64,000 bases of DNA from Nocardioides sp. SYSU D00065 (GCF_017916425.1 NZ_JAFMSX010000001.1:248001-312000); one strand, 5' to 3'. Shown: positions 8,997-18,024, counted from the stretch's first letter. The notes: a model not told the origin generated them from the sequence alone. A program made the numbers and translations.

Positions 8997-10040
8997 CTAC
9001 TCCTCGCCCACCTTGCCGGTGCTCTGCTGCAGCTCGGTGATGATGCCGAGGGGATTGCCGTCCTCGCCGTCTCCGAAGAACTTGTCGGCGGCGACGTCCC
9101 AGCCCTCGAAGTCCTCCTCGATGGTGAACAGCTTCGCCGGGGTGGGGAACGGGTCGGCGGGGTCGTTGGCGCCCTCCACCTCCTCGATCTCCACGCCGTC
9201 CACGACGGGGCGGAAGCCCGACTGCGCGTAGTCGGCCTGTGCCTCGGGAGACGTCATGAACTCGAGGAACGCCGTGGCGGTCTCGTCCGCCTCGGTCGTC
9301 ACGGCGGCCGGGTTCTCGATGAGCAGGGTGTCCTCGGGGACGACGTAGTCGATGTCGGCGCCGCTCTGCTTGGCGAGGATCGCCTCGTTCTCGTAGGAGA
9401 GCAGCACGTCGCCGCTGCCGTCGGTGAAGGCGGTGGTCGCCTCGCGGCCCGAGCCGGGCAGCGCGATGGTGTTCTCGAGCAGGCCGGTGACGAAGTCGCG
9501 GGCCTCGTCCTCGGTGCCGCCGTTGCCGGTCACGTGGGCCCATGCGGCGAGGATGTTCCACCGCGCGGAGCCCGACGAGCCGGGGTTCGGGGTGATGATC
9601 TCGACGCCGGGCTCGACGAGGTCGTCCCAGCCCTCGATGCCCTCGGGGTTGCCCTTGCGCACGACGAAGACGACCACCGACGAGGTGGCGATGCCCTGCG
9701 TCTCGGTGTCCGCCCAGTCCTCGGCCACCAGACCGGCGTCGACCAGACGCGTCACGTCGGTCTCGAGCGAGTAGTGCACGACGTCGGCGTCGGCACCCGC
9801 CTCCACCGCACGGCTCTGGTCGCCCGAGGCGCCGTACGACGTCTGGAACTCGGCGCCGTCACCGTCCGGCGTCCCCTGGAAGTCCTCGAAGACCGGCTCG
9901 TTGGCCGCCTCCATGACCGAGAACGCGTTGATGCTGACCGCCTCGCCGCCCTCGGCCGAGTCTGCCCCGGCCGTCGAACCGCACGCGGTCAGGCCCAGGG
10001 CCGCGACCGCGAGGCCCACCAGGAGTGTGCTCTTCTTCAT
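8997..10040 (-). CDS. sbp: Sulfate-binding lipoprotein
   Basis: Extracytoplasmic receptor of the sulfate importer (SubI/Sbp family), 347 aa. A lipoprotein signal MKKSTLLVGLAVAALGLTAC has its lipobox Cys at residue 20, so it should be membrane-anchored. Family signatures include FQTSYGASGDQSRAVEAGADADVV, NPGSSGSARWNILAAWAH and the C-terminal GFRPV segment. It is first in the operon with cysT, cysW and cysA. The leader upstream holds a good -10 (TATAGT at 10102-10097) and an imperfect palindrome. Regulation by sulfur status is expected from the gene set, but the regulator cannot be named. Confidence 0.93.
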   Translation of the reverse strand: MKKSTLLVGLAVAALGLTACGSTAGADSAEGGEAVSINAFSVMEAANEPVFEDFQGTPDGDGAEFQTSYGASGDQSRAVEAGADADVVHYSLETDVTRLVDAGLVAEDWADTETQGIATSSVVVFVVRKGNPEGIEGWDDLVEPGVEIITPNPGSSGSARWNILAAWAHVTGNGGTEDEARDFVTGLLENTIALPGSGREATTAFTDGSGDVLLSYENEAILAKQSGADIDYVVPEDTLLIENPAAVTTEADETATAFLEFMTSPEAQADYAQSGFRPVVDGVEIEEVEGANDPADPFPTPAKLFTIEEDFEGWDVAADKFFGDGEDGNPLGIITELQQSTGKVGEE

Positions 10041-10061
10041 GATTGCCCCACATCTGCTCGA

Positions 10062-10102
10062 CCCGACCTAAGCCGGGTTATTCACTAATGTCGAGGACTA
10101 TA
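10062..10102 (-). promoter_or_regulatory. sbp promoter/leader with imperfect palindrome
   Basis: On the minus strand TATAGT (10102-10097) is a good -10 hexamer; no convincing -35 is seen. Between it and the sbp start lies the 16-nt imperfect palindrome CCCGGCTTAGGTCGGG (10077-10062), about 20 nt before the ATG, possibly an operator for a sulfur-responsive repressor. Motif-level evidence only. Confidence 0.35.
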
Positions 10103-10233
10103 GACGACTTTGACGCGGCGTGGATCCCGGGGCGCTCGGGCGTGTCGCCGCAAGCACGGCGGGCTCGCCGCGCGACCCGATGGAGGGCCGGTCGCGCGGC
10201 GCGCGAGAATGGGAGTGCGCACTGTCGCCGCGC

Positions 10234-10262
10234 TTGACTCGTTCGAACACGTGTTCGATCAT
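10234..10262 (+). promoter_or_regulatory. LexA (SOS) box and promoter of imuA'-imuB-dnaE2
   Basis: TCGAACACGTGTTCGA (10243-10258) is a perfect 16-nt palindrome matching the Gram-positive/actinobacterial LexA box (TCGAACRNRYGTTCGA). It sits between a -35-like TTGACT (10234-10239) and a weak -10 GATCAT (10257-10262) with 17 nt spacing, so bound LexA would block RNA polymerase. Six nt after the -10 comes the ATG of imuA' at 10269, so the transcript is predicted to be leaderless. Confidence 0.88.
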
Positions 10263-10268
10263 GGGAGC

Positions 10269-10934
10269 ATGTCCTCCGCCCGCTCCGTCGCTGCGCTCGA
10301 CCCCGGGCGTTCGGTGGTCGAGCAGCTGCGCGAGCGGGTCGCGGCCATGGAGCACAAGCCCGCCGCACAGGCCGTGCCCACCCTGCCCGGGCTCGCCGCC
10401 CTCGTGCCCCTGCACGCCGGTGCCACCTACGGGGTCGACTCCGCCTCGTTGGCGCTCGCCCTCGCGGCCGGCGCCTCACAGGCGGGCGAGTGGGTCGGCT
10501 TCGCGGGATGTGCCGACTTCGGGGTGGAGGCCGCGGCCGAGCTGGGCTTCGAGCTCTCCCGCACCGTGCTCGTGCCCGACCCCGGTGATCACTGGCTGGA
10601 GGTGGCGGCCGCGCTGGTGGACGTGCTGCGGGTCGTGGTCCTGCGACCGCCCGCGTCGGTCGACGCGCGGGCCGCGGGGGTCCTCGACTCGCGGTTGCGC
10701 ACGCGCTCGTCGGTGCTGGTGGTGCACGGCCACTGGCCGCGCGTCGCAGCCCGGTTGAGCGTCGAGGAGTCCTCCTGGACCGGTCCGACGTCCGGCGCCG
10801 GTCAGCTCCTCGAGCGTCGTGCCCGCGTCGTCGTGCACCGGGGAGCACGACCCCCGCAGCGCGCCGAGCTGACGTGGCCGGGAGTGCACCGGGCGGACCC
10901 GCAGGTCCACGAGCTCCGCCGGGCGTCGGGATGA
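10269..10934 (+). CDS. imuA': SOS mutasome accessory protein ImuA' (RecA-fold, degenerate P-loop)
   Basis: First gene of the SOS mutagenesis cassette; 221 aa. By analogy with mycobacteria it supports ImuB and DnaE2 in error-prone translesion synthesis. The RecA-like core is visible (GATYGVDSASLALALAAGAS, ...WVGFAGCADFGVEAAAELG), but the segment where a Walker A GKT/S should be reads GVDSAS, so ATP binding looks lost. I chose ATG 10269 because it lies directly after the SOS promoter; the longer open frame from 10110 would run through the LexA box. The stop at 10932-10934 overlaps an ATG that opens a 20-codon mini-frame ending at imuB. Confidence 0.85.
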   Translation: MSSARSVAALDPGRSVVEQLRERVAAMEHKPAAQAVPTLPGLAALVPLHAGATYGVDSASLALALAAGASQAGEWVGFAGCADFGVEAAAELGFELSRTVLVPDPGDHWLEVAAALVDVLRVVVLRPPASVDARAAGVLDSRLRTRSSVLVVHGHWPRVAARLSVEESSWTGPTSGAGQLLERRARVVVHRGARPPQRAELTWPGVHRADPQVHELRRASG

Positions 10935-10989
10935 GCGCCACCGGGCGCCAGGCTCGGGCTGGGGGGGACGAGGGCACGGTGAGCCGCCG

Positions 10990-12558
10990 GTGAGGGTCAT
11001 GGTGGTCTGGTGCCCGGACTGGTCGGTGGTCGCCGCCCTGGAGGAGGCCGAGGCGTCACCGCGCTCCCCCGCCGCGGTGCTCAGCGCCAACGTCGTCGAG
11101 GTCTGCAACGGCCCTGCCCGGTCCGAGGGCGTACGACGCGGACAGCGCCGCCGCGACGCCGAGGCGCGTTGCCCCGGCCTGCTGGTGCTGCCCACCAACC
11201 CGGACCGCGACGCCCGCGCCTTCGAGCCGGTGCTCGCCACCGTGGAGGACCTGCGCCCGGGCGTGGCGTCGTTGCGGCCCGGGCTGCTCGCCGTCCGGGC
11301 CCCGGGCAGCTGGTACGGCACCGAGGAGGAGGCCGCCGCGACGGTGTGCCAGGCCCTCGTCGAGACGGGCGTCTGGGACGTCCGGATCGGCATCGCCGAC
11401 GACCTGTTCACGGCCGAGCAGGCGGCCCGGACCGCGAAGGTGCAGTCGTGGGAGGTCGTCGCAGTCGGAGGGTCGGCGCCGTTCCTGCGCGGCCTGCCCG
11501 TGCACGTCCTCGAGGGCGACGGACCGCAGGGGCGCGAGCTGGTCAGCCTGCTGCAGCGGCTGGGCCTGCGCACCTTGGGCGACCTGGCCGACCTTCCGGG
11601 GGCGGCCGTCGAGCACCGGCTGGGGTTATACGGCGCCGAGGTCCGGCGACGCGCGCGCGGCGAGGACGCCGCGCTGTTCGGCGCGCGCACCCCGCCGCCG
11701 GAGCTCGATGCGGAGGTGGCGTTCGAGCCGCCGCTGGACTCCGTCGAGGCGATCACCTTCAGCGTGCGCACCACCGCGGAGCGGTTCGTCACGCAGCTGG
11801 CGCACCACCAGGTGGTGGCCACCGGGGTCCGCATCGAGGCCGAGGCCGAGGGCGCCGTCTGCTCGTCCCGGACCTGGCTGCATCCTCGGCACTTCTCCGC
11901 CCGTGACCTGGTCGACCGGGTGCACTGGCAGCTGCAGTCCTCGACCGTCGGCGGTTCGCTGCGCTCGGCCAAGGACTCCGGTGCGGTGCGCGCCCCGATC
12001 GACCGGGTGAGGTTCCTGCCCGAGGTGGTCGAGCCCGCGGCCGCTCACGGCGAAGCACTGTGGGGGGCGGCCTCCGACGACCTCGTCGAGCGCGGCGTCG
12101 CCCGGATCCAGGGCATGGTCGGGTTCGACGCCGTGCGCCGGCCGGTCCTGCAGGGCGGGCGCAGTCCCTCCGCCCGGCAGTCGCTGGTGCCGTGGGGCGA
12201 GCGCCCTGTCGACCTGCGCCCCCTCGACCGGCCCTGGCCGGGCCGGGTGCCGGGACCGGCCCCGGTGCGGGTGTTCGCGACGCCGCCGGCGGCCGAGGTC
12301 GTCGACGACGCCGGCCGCGAGGTCCGCGTCAGCGACCGCGGGGTGGTCACCGGCGAGCCCCGCCGCTTCCGGGTCGGGGGCGGGGTCCTGCCGTGGCAGC
12401 CGGTCACCGCTTGGGCGGGGCCGTGGCCCACTGACGAGGGCTGGTGGGCGGACGGGGTCGGCCTGAGCGCCCGCTTCCAGGTCGTCGGCGCCGACGGGCG
12501 AGCCTGGCTGCTGCTGCGCGCGCCGGACGGCTGGTCCCTGGAGGCCGGCTATGACTAG
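10990..12558 (+). CDS. imuB: ImuB, catalytically dead Y-family polymerase homologue
   Basis: 522-aa Y-family fold protein that in mycobacteria acts as an adaptor between the beta clamp, ImuA' and DnaE2. The polymerase carboxylates are missing: the first motif, normally FxDxD, reads VVWCPDW, and the SIDE motif reads SLRPG. The little-finger and long C-terminal regions are kept. Start: GTG 10990, overlapping the mini-frame stop (GTGA); ATG 10999 three codons later is an alternative. The C-terminal ~150 residues are specific to ImuB-type proteins. Confidence 0.92.
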   Translation: MRVMVVWCPDWSVVAALEEAEASPRSPAAVLSANVVEVCNGPARSEGVRRGQRRRDAEARCPGLLVLPTNPDRDARAFEPVLATVEDLRPGVASLRPGLLAVRAPGSWYGTEEEAAATVCQALVETGVWDVRIGIADDLFTAEQAARTAKVQSWEVVAVGGSAPFLRGLPVHVLEGDGPQGRELVSLLQRLGLRTLGDLADLPGAAVEHRLGLYGAEVRRRARGEDAALFGARTPPPELDAEVAFEPPLDSVEAITFSVRTTAERFVTQLAHHQVVATGVRIEAEAEGAVCSSRTWLHPRHFSARDLVDRVHWQLQSSTVGGSLRSAKDSGAVRAPIDRVRFLPEVVEPAAAHGEALWGAASDDLVERGVARIQGMVGFDAVRRPVLQGGRSPSARQSLVPWGERPVDLRPLDRPWPGRVPGPAPVRVFATPPAAEVVDDAGREVRVSDRGVVTGEPRRFRVGGGVLPWQPVTAWAGPWPTDEGWWADGVGLSARFQVVGADGRAWLLLRAPDGWSLEAGYD

Positions 12559-12588
12559 GCAGTCGGCGACGAGACCGGAGACCCGCTG

Positions 12589-15500
12589 ATGGGCTGGAAC
12601 AACCCCGCGATGCGGTGGAAGGAGCTCGAGCGCCGGCTGAGCGGCCTGCCCGGGGCCGACGACGCGCCGGTGTCGCGCCGCAAGCGGAGCGCCACCACGG
12701 CGCGACCGATCGCTCGCCCGGACGCGGTGACGCCGTACGCCGAGCTCCACGCCCACAGCCACTTCAGCTTCCTCGACGGGGCCAGCTCCCCTGCCGAGCT
12801 GGTCGAGGAAGCGGTGCGCCTGGGCCTGCACGCGCTCGCGGTCACCGACCACGACGGGTTCTACGGCGCCCCGATGCTGGCCGAGGCCGCGGCGGCCTAC
12901 GACCTGCCCACCGTCTTCGGCGCCGAGCTGTCCCTGGGGCTGACCGCGCCCCAGAACGGGGTGCCGGACCCGGAGGGAAGCCACCTGCTGGTGCTGGCGA
13001 GGGGCGTGGAGGGCTATCACCGGCTCGCCGCGGCGATGACCGATGCGCACCTCAGAGGGAACGAGAAGGGGCGTCCGGTCTACGACCTCGACGAGCTGGG
13101 TGAGCGCGGACGCGGTCACTGGGTGGTGCTCACGGGCTGTCGCAAGGGTGCGGTCCAGCAGGCGCTGGCCCGCGGAGGCCCGGGCGCGGCGAGCGAGGCA
13201 CTCGACCGGTTGACGTCGGTGTTCGGGCTCGAGCACGTCCTCGTCGAGCTGTCCCCGCGCCCCGGCGCCGACGCGACCAACGCCGCGCTGGCTCGACTCG
13301 CGGGCGACCACGACCTCGACGTGGTGGCGGCCGGCAACGTGCACCACGCCACCCCGCACGGACGCCGGCTCGCCTCGGCGATGGCTGCGGTGCGCGCGCG
13401 CCGCAGCCTCGCCGAGCTCGACGGCTGGCTCGACCTGTCGGGCTCGGCCCACCTGCGCAGCGGTGCGGAGACAGCCGCCGCGCTGGCGGCGTACCCCACG
13501 GCCGTCGCGCGCAGCGTCTCGCTGGCCGACGAGCTGGCCTTCGACCTGCGCAAGGCCTCGCCCGCACTGCCGAAGCAGCAGATCCCGGAGGGACACACCG
13601 CCGACTCGTGGCTGCGGGTGCTCGCCGAGCGCGGCTTCGAGGAACGCTACGGGGGCGTGCCGCACGAGCGTGAGGCGCGCGAGCGTCTCGAGCACGAGCT
13701 GCGCGTCATCGCCGAGAAGGACTTCGCCGGCTACTTCGTCATCGTCCACGACATCGTCGCCTTCGCGCGACGGAGCGGGATCCTGTGCCAGGGGCGCGGC
13801 TCGGCGGCCAGCTCGGCGGTCTGCTACGCCCTCGGCATCACCGCCGTCGACGCCGTCTTCTACCGGCTGCCGTTCGAGCGCTTCATCTCCGCCCACCGCG
13901 ACGAGGAGCCCGACATCGACGTCGACTTCGACTCCGACCGGCGTGAGGAGGTGATCCAGTGGGTCTACGACACCTACGGACGCCGCAACGCCGCCCAGGT
14001 GGCCAACGTCATCTCCTACCGGCCGCGGATGGCGGTGCGCGACGCCGCCAAGGCGCTCGGCTACTCCCCCGGGCAGCAGGACGCCTGGTCCAAGCAGATC
14101 GACGGCTGGACGTCCGTGGTGGCCGGCGACATGGGCGACGCGGCCGCCCACGACGTCCCCGCGCCGGTGGTGGCGCTGGCCGAAGAGCTGTTGGGGGCTC
14201 CCCGACACCTGGGCATCCACTCCGGCGGCATGGTCCTCACCGAGCGGCCGGTCGGTGAGGTCTGCCCCATCGAGCGGGCCCGGATGGACCAGCGCACCGT
14301 GCTGCAGTGGGACAAGGACGCCTGCGAGTCGATGGGGCTGGTCAAGTTCGACCTGCTCGGCCTCGGCATGCTCGGCGCGCTGGACCACATGATGCGGCTG
14401 GTCGACGACCACCTGGGCGAGCGGTGGGACCTCGCGACGATGCCCAAGGAGGAGCCGGCCGTCTACGACATGCTGTGCCGCGCCGACTCGATCGGGGTGT
14501 TCCAGGTCGAGAGCCGTGCCCAGATCGGCACCCTCCCGCGACTGCGACCGCGCGAGTTCTACGACCTGGCCATCGAGATCGCCCTCATCCGCCCAGGCCC
14601 GATCCAGGGCGGGGCCGTGCACCCCTACGTGCGTCGCGCCACCGGGCAGGAGCCGGTGACCTACGACCACCCGGAGCTGGTGCCGGTCCTGGAGCGCACC
14701 AAGGGGGTGCCGCTCTTCCAGGAGCAGCTGATGGCGATGGCCGTCACCCTGGGCGACTGCAGTCGCGACGACGCCGACCTGCTGCGCCGCGCGATGGGCT
14801 CCAAGCGCGGCGTCGAGCGCATCGAGTCGGTCAAGCAGAAGCTCTACGCCGGCATGCGACGACGGGGCATCACCGGCGAGCTGGCGGACTCGATCTACGT
14901 CAAGATCCTGTCCTTCGCCAACTTCGGCTTCGCCGAGTCGCACGCCCTCTCCTTCGCGCTGCTGGTCTACGCCTCCTCCTGGTTCAAGCTGCACTACCCG
15001 GCGGCGTTCCTGGCCGGGCTGCTGCGCAACCAGCCGATGGGGTTCTACTCACCGCAGTCGCTGGTCGGCGACGCGCGGCGCCACGGGGTCGACGTACGCC
15101 GTCCCGACGTCACCCGGTCCGCCGCGCAGGCCGAGCTGGAGGCGGTGGTGACCGGCCCCGTCGCGGCCACGGGACTGGACGCCTGCTGTCGGCCCCGGTT
15201 CGCCCGCACCGAGTGGGTGCCCGGGACACCCGACCCCGTCCCGGCACACCGGCGCGACGGGGCGCTCGCGGTCAGGCTCGGGCTCGACTCGGTGCGCGGC
15301 ATCGGCCTCGACGTGGCGCGCCGCATCGTCGCCGCCCGCGACGAGGCGCCGTTCACCGGGGTCACCGACCTGTCCCGCCGCGCCCGCCTGGTCCCGGCCC
15401 AGCTCGAGGCGCTGGCCACCGCCGGCGCGTTCGACGCGTGGGGGCTGGATCGCCGCGAGGCGCTGTGGGCGGCCGGCTTCGCGGAGAGCAGCGAGCACCT

Positions 15501-15984
15501 CCCCGGCACGACGCCGGCCCCGGCGGCGCCGCCGCTGCCCCGGATGAGCGAGCCGGAGGTCACACTTGCGGACCTCTGGTCGACGGGCGTCTCGCCGCAG
15601 CGGCATCCGCTCGAGCACCTGCGCGACGACCTGCGTCGCGCCGGAGTCCGCTCGGTCGCCGAGCTCGCGACCACCGACAGCGGCCGGCGCGTCCACGTCG
15701 GCGGGCTCGTCACCCACCGTCAGCGACCGGGGACCGCCGGCGGCGTCACCTTCCTCAACCTCGAGGACGAGACCGGCATGCTCAACGTGGTGTGCTCGGT
15801 CGGGGTGATGCGAGCCCACCGGCAGGCCGCCCGCAACCGCGTCGCCGTGGTGGTCCGCGGCAGGCTCGAGCGCAACGAGGGGGTCACCAACCTCGTCGCC
15901 GACCGCGTCGAGGGCCTCGACGTCGTCGTCCCCGGCGCGGGCGCGGTGCTGCAGGCGCACGCCTCGTCGCGCGACTTCCGGTGA
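12589..15984 (+). CDS. dnaE2: Error-prone DNA polymerase DnaE2
   Basis: C-family polymerase of the SOS mutasome, 1131 aa, cytoplasmic. Order: N-terminal PHP domain (LHAHSHFSFLDGAS at about 50), palm with the catalytic acidic motif EEPDIDVDFDSDRREEV (about 440), fingers including FQEQLMAMAVTLGDCSRDDADLLRRAMG, helix-hairpin-helix, and a C-terminal OB fold (VHVGGLVTHRQRP..., about 1030). It is shorter than the DnaE1 at 40.4-44 kb and ends soon after the OB fold, as DnaE2 proteins do. ATG 12589 has GGAG 8 nt upstream. Same strand as imuB, 30 nt gap, under the LexA box upstream of imuA'. Confidence 0.95.
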   Translation: MGWNNPAMRWKELERRLSGLPGADDAPVSRRKRSATTARPIARPDAVTPYAELHAHSHFSFLDGASSPAELVEEAVRLGLHALAVTDHDGFYGAPMLAEAAAAYDLPTVFGAELSLGLTAPQNGVPDPEGSHLLVLARGVEGYHRLAAAMTDAHLRGNEKGRPVYDLDELGERGRGHWVVLTGCRKGAVQQALARGGPGAASEALDRLTSVFGLEHVLVELSPRPGADATNAALARLAGDHDLDVVAAGNVHHATPHGRRLASAMAAVRARRSLAELDGWLDLSGSAHLRSGAETAAALAAYPTAVARSVSLADELAFDLRKASPALPKQQIPEGHTADSWLRVLAERGFEERYGGVPHEREARERLEHELRVIAEKDFAGYFVIVHDIVAFARRSGILCQGRGSAASSAVCYALGITAVDAVFYRLPFERFISAHRDEEPDIDVDFDSDRREEVIQWVYDTYGRRNAAQVANVISYRPRMAVRDAAKALGYSPGQQDAWSKQIDGWTSVVAGDMGDAAAHDVPAPVVALAEELLGAPRHLGIHSGGMVLTERPVGEVCPIERARMDQRTVLQWDKDACESMGLVKFDLLGLGMLGALDHMMRLVDDHLGERWDLATMPKEEPAVYDMLCRADSIGVFQVESRAQIGTLPRLRPREFYDLAIEIALIRPGPIQGGAVHPYVRRATGQEPVTYDHPELVPVLERTKGVPLFQEQLMAMAVTLGDCSRDDADLLRRAMGSKRGVERIESVKQKLYAGMRRRGITGELADSIYVKILSFANFGFAESHALSFALLVYASSWFKLHYPAAFLAGLLRNQPMGFYSPQSLVGDARRHGVDVRRPDVTRSAAQAELEAVVTGPVAATGLDACCRPRFARTEWVPGTPDPVPAHRRDGALAVRLGLDSVRGIGLDVARRIVAARDEAPFTGVTDLSRRARLVPAQLEALATAGAFDAWGLDRREALWAAGFAESSEHLPGTTPAPAAPPLPRMSEPEVTLADLWSTGVSPQRHPLEHLRDDLRRAGVRSVAELATTDSGRRVHVGGLVTHRQRPGTAGGVTFLNLEDETGMLNVVCSVGVMRAHRQAARNRVAVVVRGRLERNEGVTNLVADRVEGLDVVVPGAGAVLQAHASSRDFR

Positions 15985-16093
15985 GGCGCCGCTGCTCGGC
16001 CTGCGGAGACCGGCAAGCAGGTCGCAAGCCGCGGCCAAGGGCGCCCGCCCAGACTCCTCCTGCCCGGCCCGAGCCGGACACAGGAGGAGACAG

Positions 16094-18001
16094 ATGTACC
16101 TGAGAAGCCTGGCGAGACGAGCCGCGACGCTCGCCGCCGCGACCGTGACCGTGCTGGGTGTCACCAGCGTCGTCACCGCACCCGCCCACGCCGGCCAGGT
16201 CGGCGTCACCATCTCGATCACCGGCGCCGGCTCGGTGCGCGTCGTCGAGGGGACGGTCGCCGACGGCGCCTCCGACACGTGCGACGCGTCCGAGAACGTC
16301 GCCGACCCCGCCGCGACCAAGACCTGTTCGCGCATCCGCAGCGAGGCCGCCTTCGAGGCGTGGCTGTGGTTGCGACCCGTTCCGCACCGCGACGCGAGCG
16401 GCAGCTGGAGGATCTCCGGGAGCGGCTGGCAGGGCTGCGACGCGACGCGCGTCAACGCGCAGGTGACGGAGTGCGGCGTGCACTCCGGCGCCTTCAGCAG
16501 CGACGAGCGGTTCCCCTCGATCAAGTTCTACGACTCCATCGCGCCCTGGCTGCTGGGCTTCCACGCCGCCGCGTCCACCACCAAGGACCGGACGGCCGTC
16601 GTCGACTTCGTGGCCGACGAGCCGACGAACGCGTACTGCCGGTTCGACGGAGGGCAGTTCAACCCGTGCACGACGCCGTTCGAGCACACCTTCGCCACCG
16701 ACGGCGAGCACAAGATCGAGGTCCAGCCCGTCGACCTCTCCGGCAACGCGGGCCAGATCCACTCCCGGACGGTCACCCTCGCCGACGCCGTCATCGAGCA
16801 GGCTCCCCCGGCGGTCTCCAGCAGCAGCACCGCCACCTTCGCGTTCAGCACGCGCGGTGGCACCTCGTTCCAGTGTCGAGTCGACGACTCCCCGGCCACC
16901 CGCTGCGGCGACGGCCCCCGGGCGACCCACACGGTGACCGGCCTGCGCGACGGCACGCACACGCTCTCCGTCTGGGCCAACGGCGACCCCGTGCCGGCCG
17001 CTCACACGTGGACCGTCGACACCGTCGCACCCGACACCACCATTCTGAACGCGTTCACCCCGGGCAGGCGGGCGACCTTCGACGTCACCTCCCTGGGCTC
17101 GACGTCACTCGAGTGCCGGCTGACCAAGGACGGCGCAGCCGGCAGTTGGACGGCCTGCGCCGGACCGGTCGTCTTCCTCGACTTGGCCGACGGCACGTAC
17201 ACCGTCGAGATCCGCGGCAAGGACGCCGCCGGCAACGTCGACGCCACCCCGGCCTCCCACACCTGGACCGTCGACACGGTGCCCGACGAGCCCGGACCCC
17301 CCGGCCCGGACACCCCCGGCCCGGACACCCCCGGCCCGGACGCCCCCGGACCTTGGGACCCCCAGACCCCGACGCCCGGCCCCGCGCTCGACACCACGGC
17401 TCCGGACACCGTCCTGACCTCGGCCCCGGCCGAAGCAGCGTTCGTGCTCACCGACCGCACCGCCCTGGGCTGGTCCTCCAGCGAGCCCGCCGGATCCTGG
17501 TCCTGCACGCTCGACGGCGCACCGCACACCTGCTCCAGCGCCACGACCGAGCTCGTCGGGCTCACCCCCGGCACCCACCGGTTCACCGTCGCGGCCGTCG
17601 ACGCAGCCGGCAACCGCGACGCCACGCCGGCCGCCCGGTCCTGGACCGTGCCCTCGCCCAGCGCCGCGCTCAAGCACGGCAAGGGCTGGAAGCAGAAGCG
17701 CTCGACCAAGGCCTACGGCGGTTCGTACGCCGTCTCGTCCCGCCGCGGCTCCGTGCTGTCCACCCGGGTGCGCGGCGCCCGATCCATCGCGCTGGTCGCG
17801 ACGACCGCCCGCCGCCACGGCAGCGTCAAGGTCTACGTCGGCAAGAAGCTGCTCCGCACGGTGCGCCTCGCCGCCCGCAGGACCAGCACCCGGCAGATCC
17901 TGCCCGTCGCCACCCTGCCCGCACCGTGGACCGGGAAGATCCGCATCGTGGTCGCCGGCGCCGGCCAGGTCCGCATCGAGGGCCTGGGGGTCGCCAGCTG
18001 A
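16094..18001 (+). CDS. Secreted Ig-like-repeat protein with proline-rich linker
   Basis: 635 aa with a Sec signal peptide (Arg-rich N-region, hydrophobic core, cleavage after APAHA at about residue 33). The mature part has a Cys-containing N-terminal domain (about 35-165), then several ~90-residue beta-sandwich repeats whose units contain paired Cys (CRFDGGQFNPC, CRVDDSPATRC, CTLDGAPHTC) and end in HTWTVDT or RSWTVPS. A PGPDT-type linker (about 400-425) separates repeats. The last ~100 residues form a basic beta-rich domain (KGWKQKRSTKAYGGSY...). No LPXTG or transmembrane anchor. The ATG follows GGAGGAG with 4 nt spacing; a strong hairpin terminator follows. Likely an extracellular or wall-associated binding protein; ligand unknown. 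Confidence 0.8.
   Translation: MYLRSLARRAATLAAATVTVLGVTSVVTAPAHAGQVGVTISITGAGSVRVVEGTVADGASDTCDASENVADPAATKTCSRIRSEAAFEAWLWLRPVPHRDASGSWRISGSGWQGCDATRVNAQVTECGVHSGAFSSDERFPSIKFYDSIAPWLLGFHAAASTTKDRTAVVDFVADEPTNAYCRFDGGQFNPCTTPFEHTFATDGEHKIEVQPVDLSGNAGQIHSRTVTLADAVIEQAPPAVSSSSTATFAFSTRGGTSFQCRVDDSPATRCGDGPRATHTVTGLRDGTHTLSVWANGDPVPAAHTWTVDTVAPDTTILNAFTPGRRATFDVTSLGSTSLECRLTKDGAAGSWTACAGPVVFLDLADGTYTVEIRGKDAAGNVDATPASHTWTVDTVPDEPGPPGPDTPGPDTPGPDAPGPWDPQTPTPGPALDTTAPDTVLTSAPAEAAFVLTDRTALGWSSSEPAGSWSCTLDGAPHTCSSATTELVGLTPGTHRFTVAAVDAAGNRDATPAARSWTVPSPSAALKHGKGWKQKRSTKAYGGSYAVSSRRGSVLSTRVRGARSIALVATTARRHGSVKVYVGKKLLRTVRLAARRTSTRQILPVATLPAPWTGKIRIVVAGAGQVRIEGLGVAS
17301..17345 (+). repeat. 3 x 15-bp tandem repeat encoding the Pro-Gly-Pro-Asp linker
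   Basis: Three back-to-back copies of CCGGCCCGGACACCC (17301-17315, 17316-17330, and 17331-17345 with one A-to-G change) encode PGPDT/PGPDT/PGPDA in the secreted protein. The unit is a multiple of 3, so copy-number change would stay in frame and only lengthen or shorten the linker. Confidence 0.9.
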
Positions 18002-18024
18002 CGAGAGCCACCTCGGCGCGACAC

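Noticed and set aside
11626-14994. 1122-codon open frame antisense to imuB/dnaE2
   Set aside because: Same shadow effect; the frame crosses the boundary between two real genes and has no recognisable domain.
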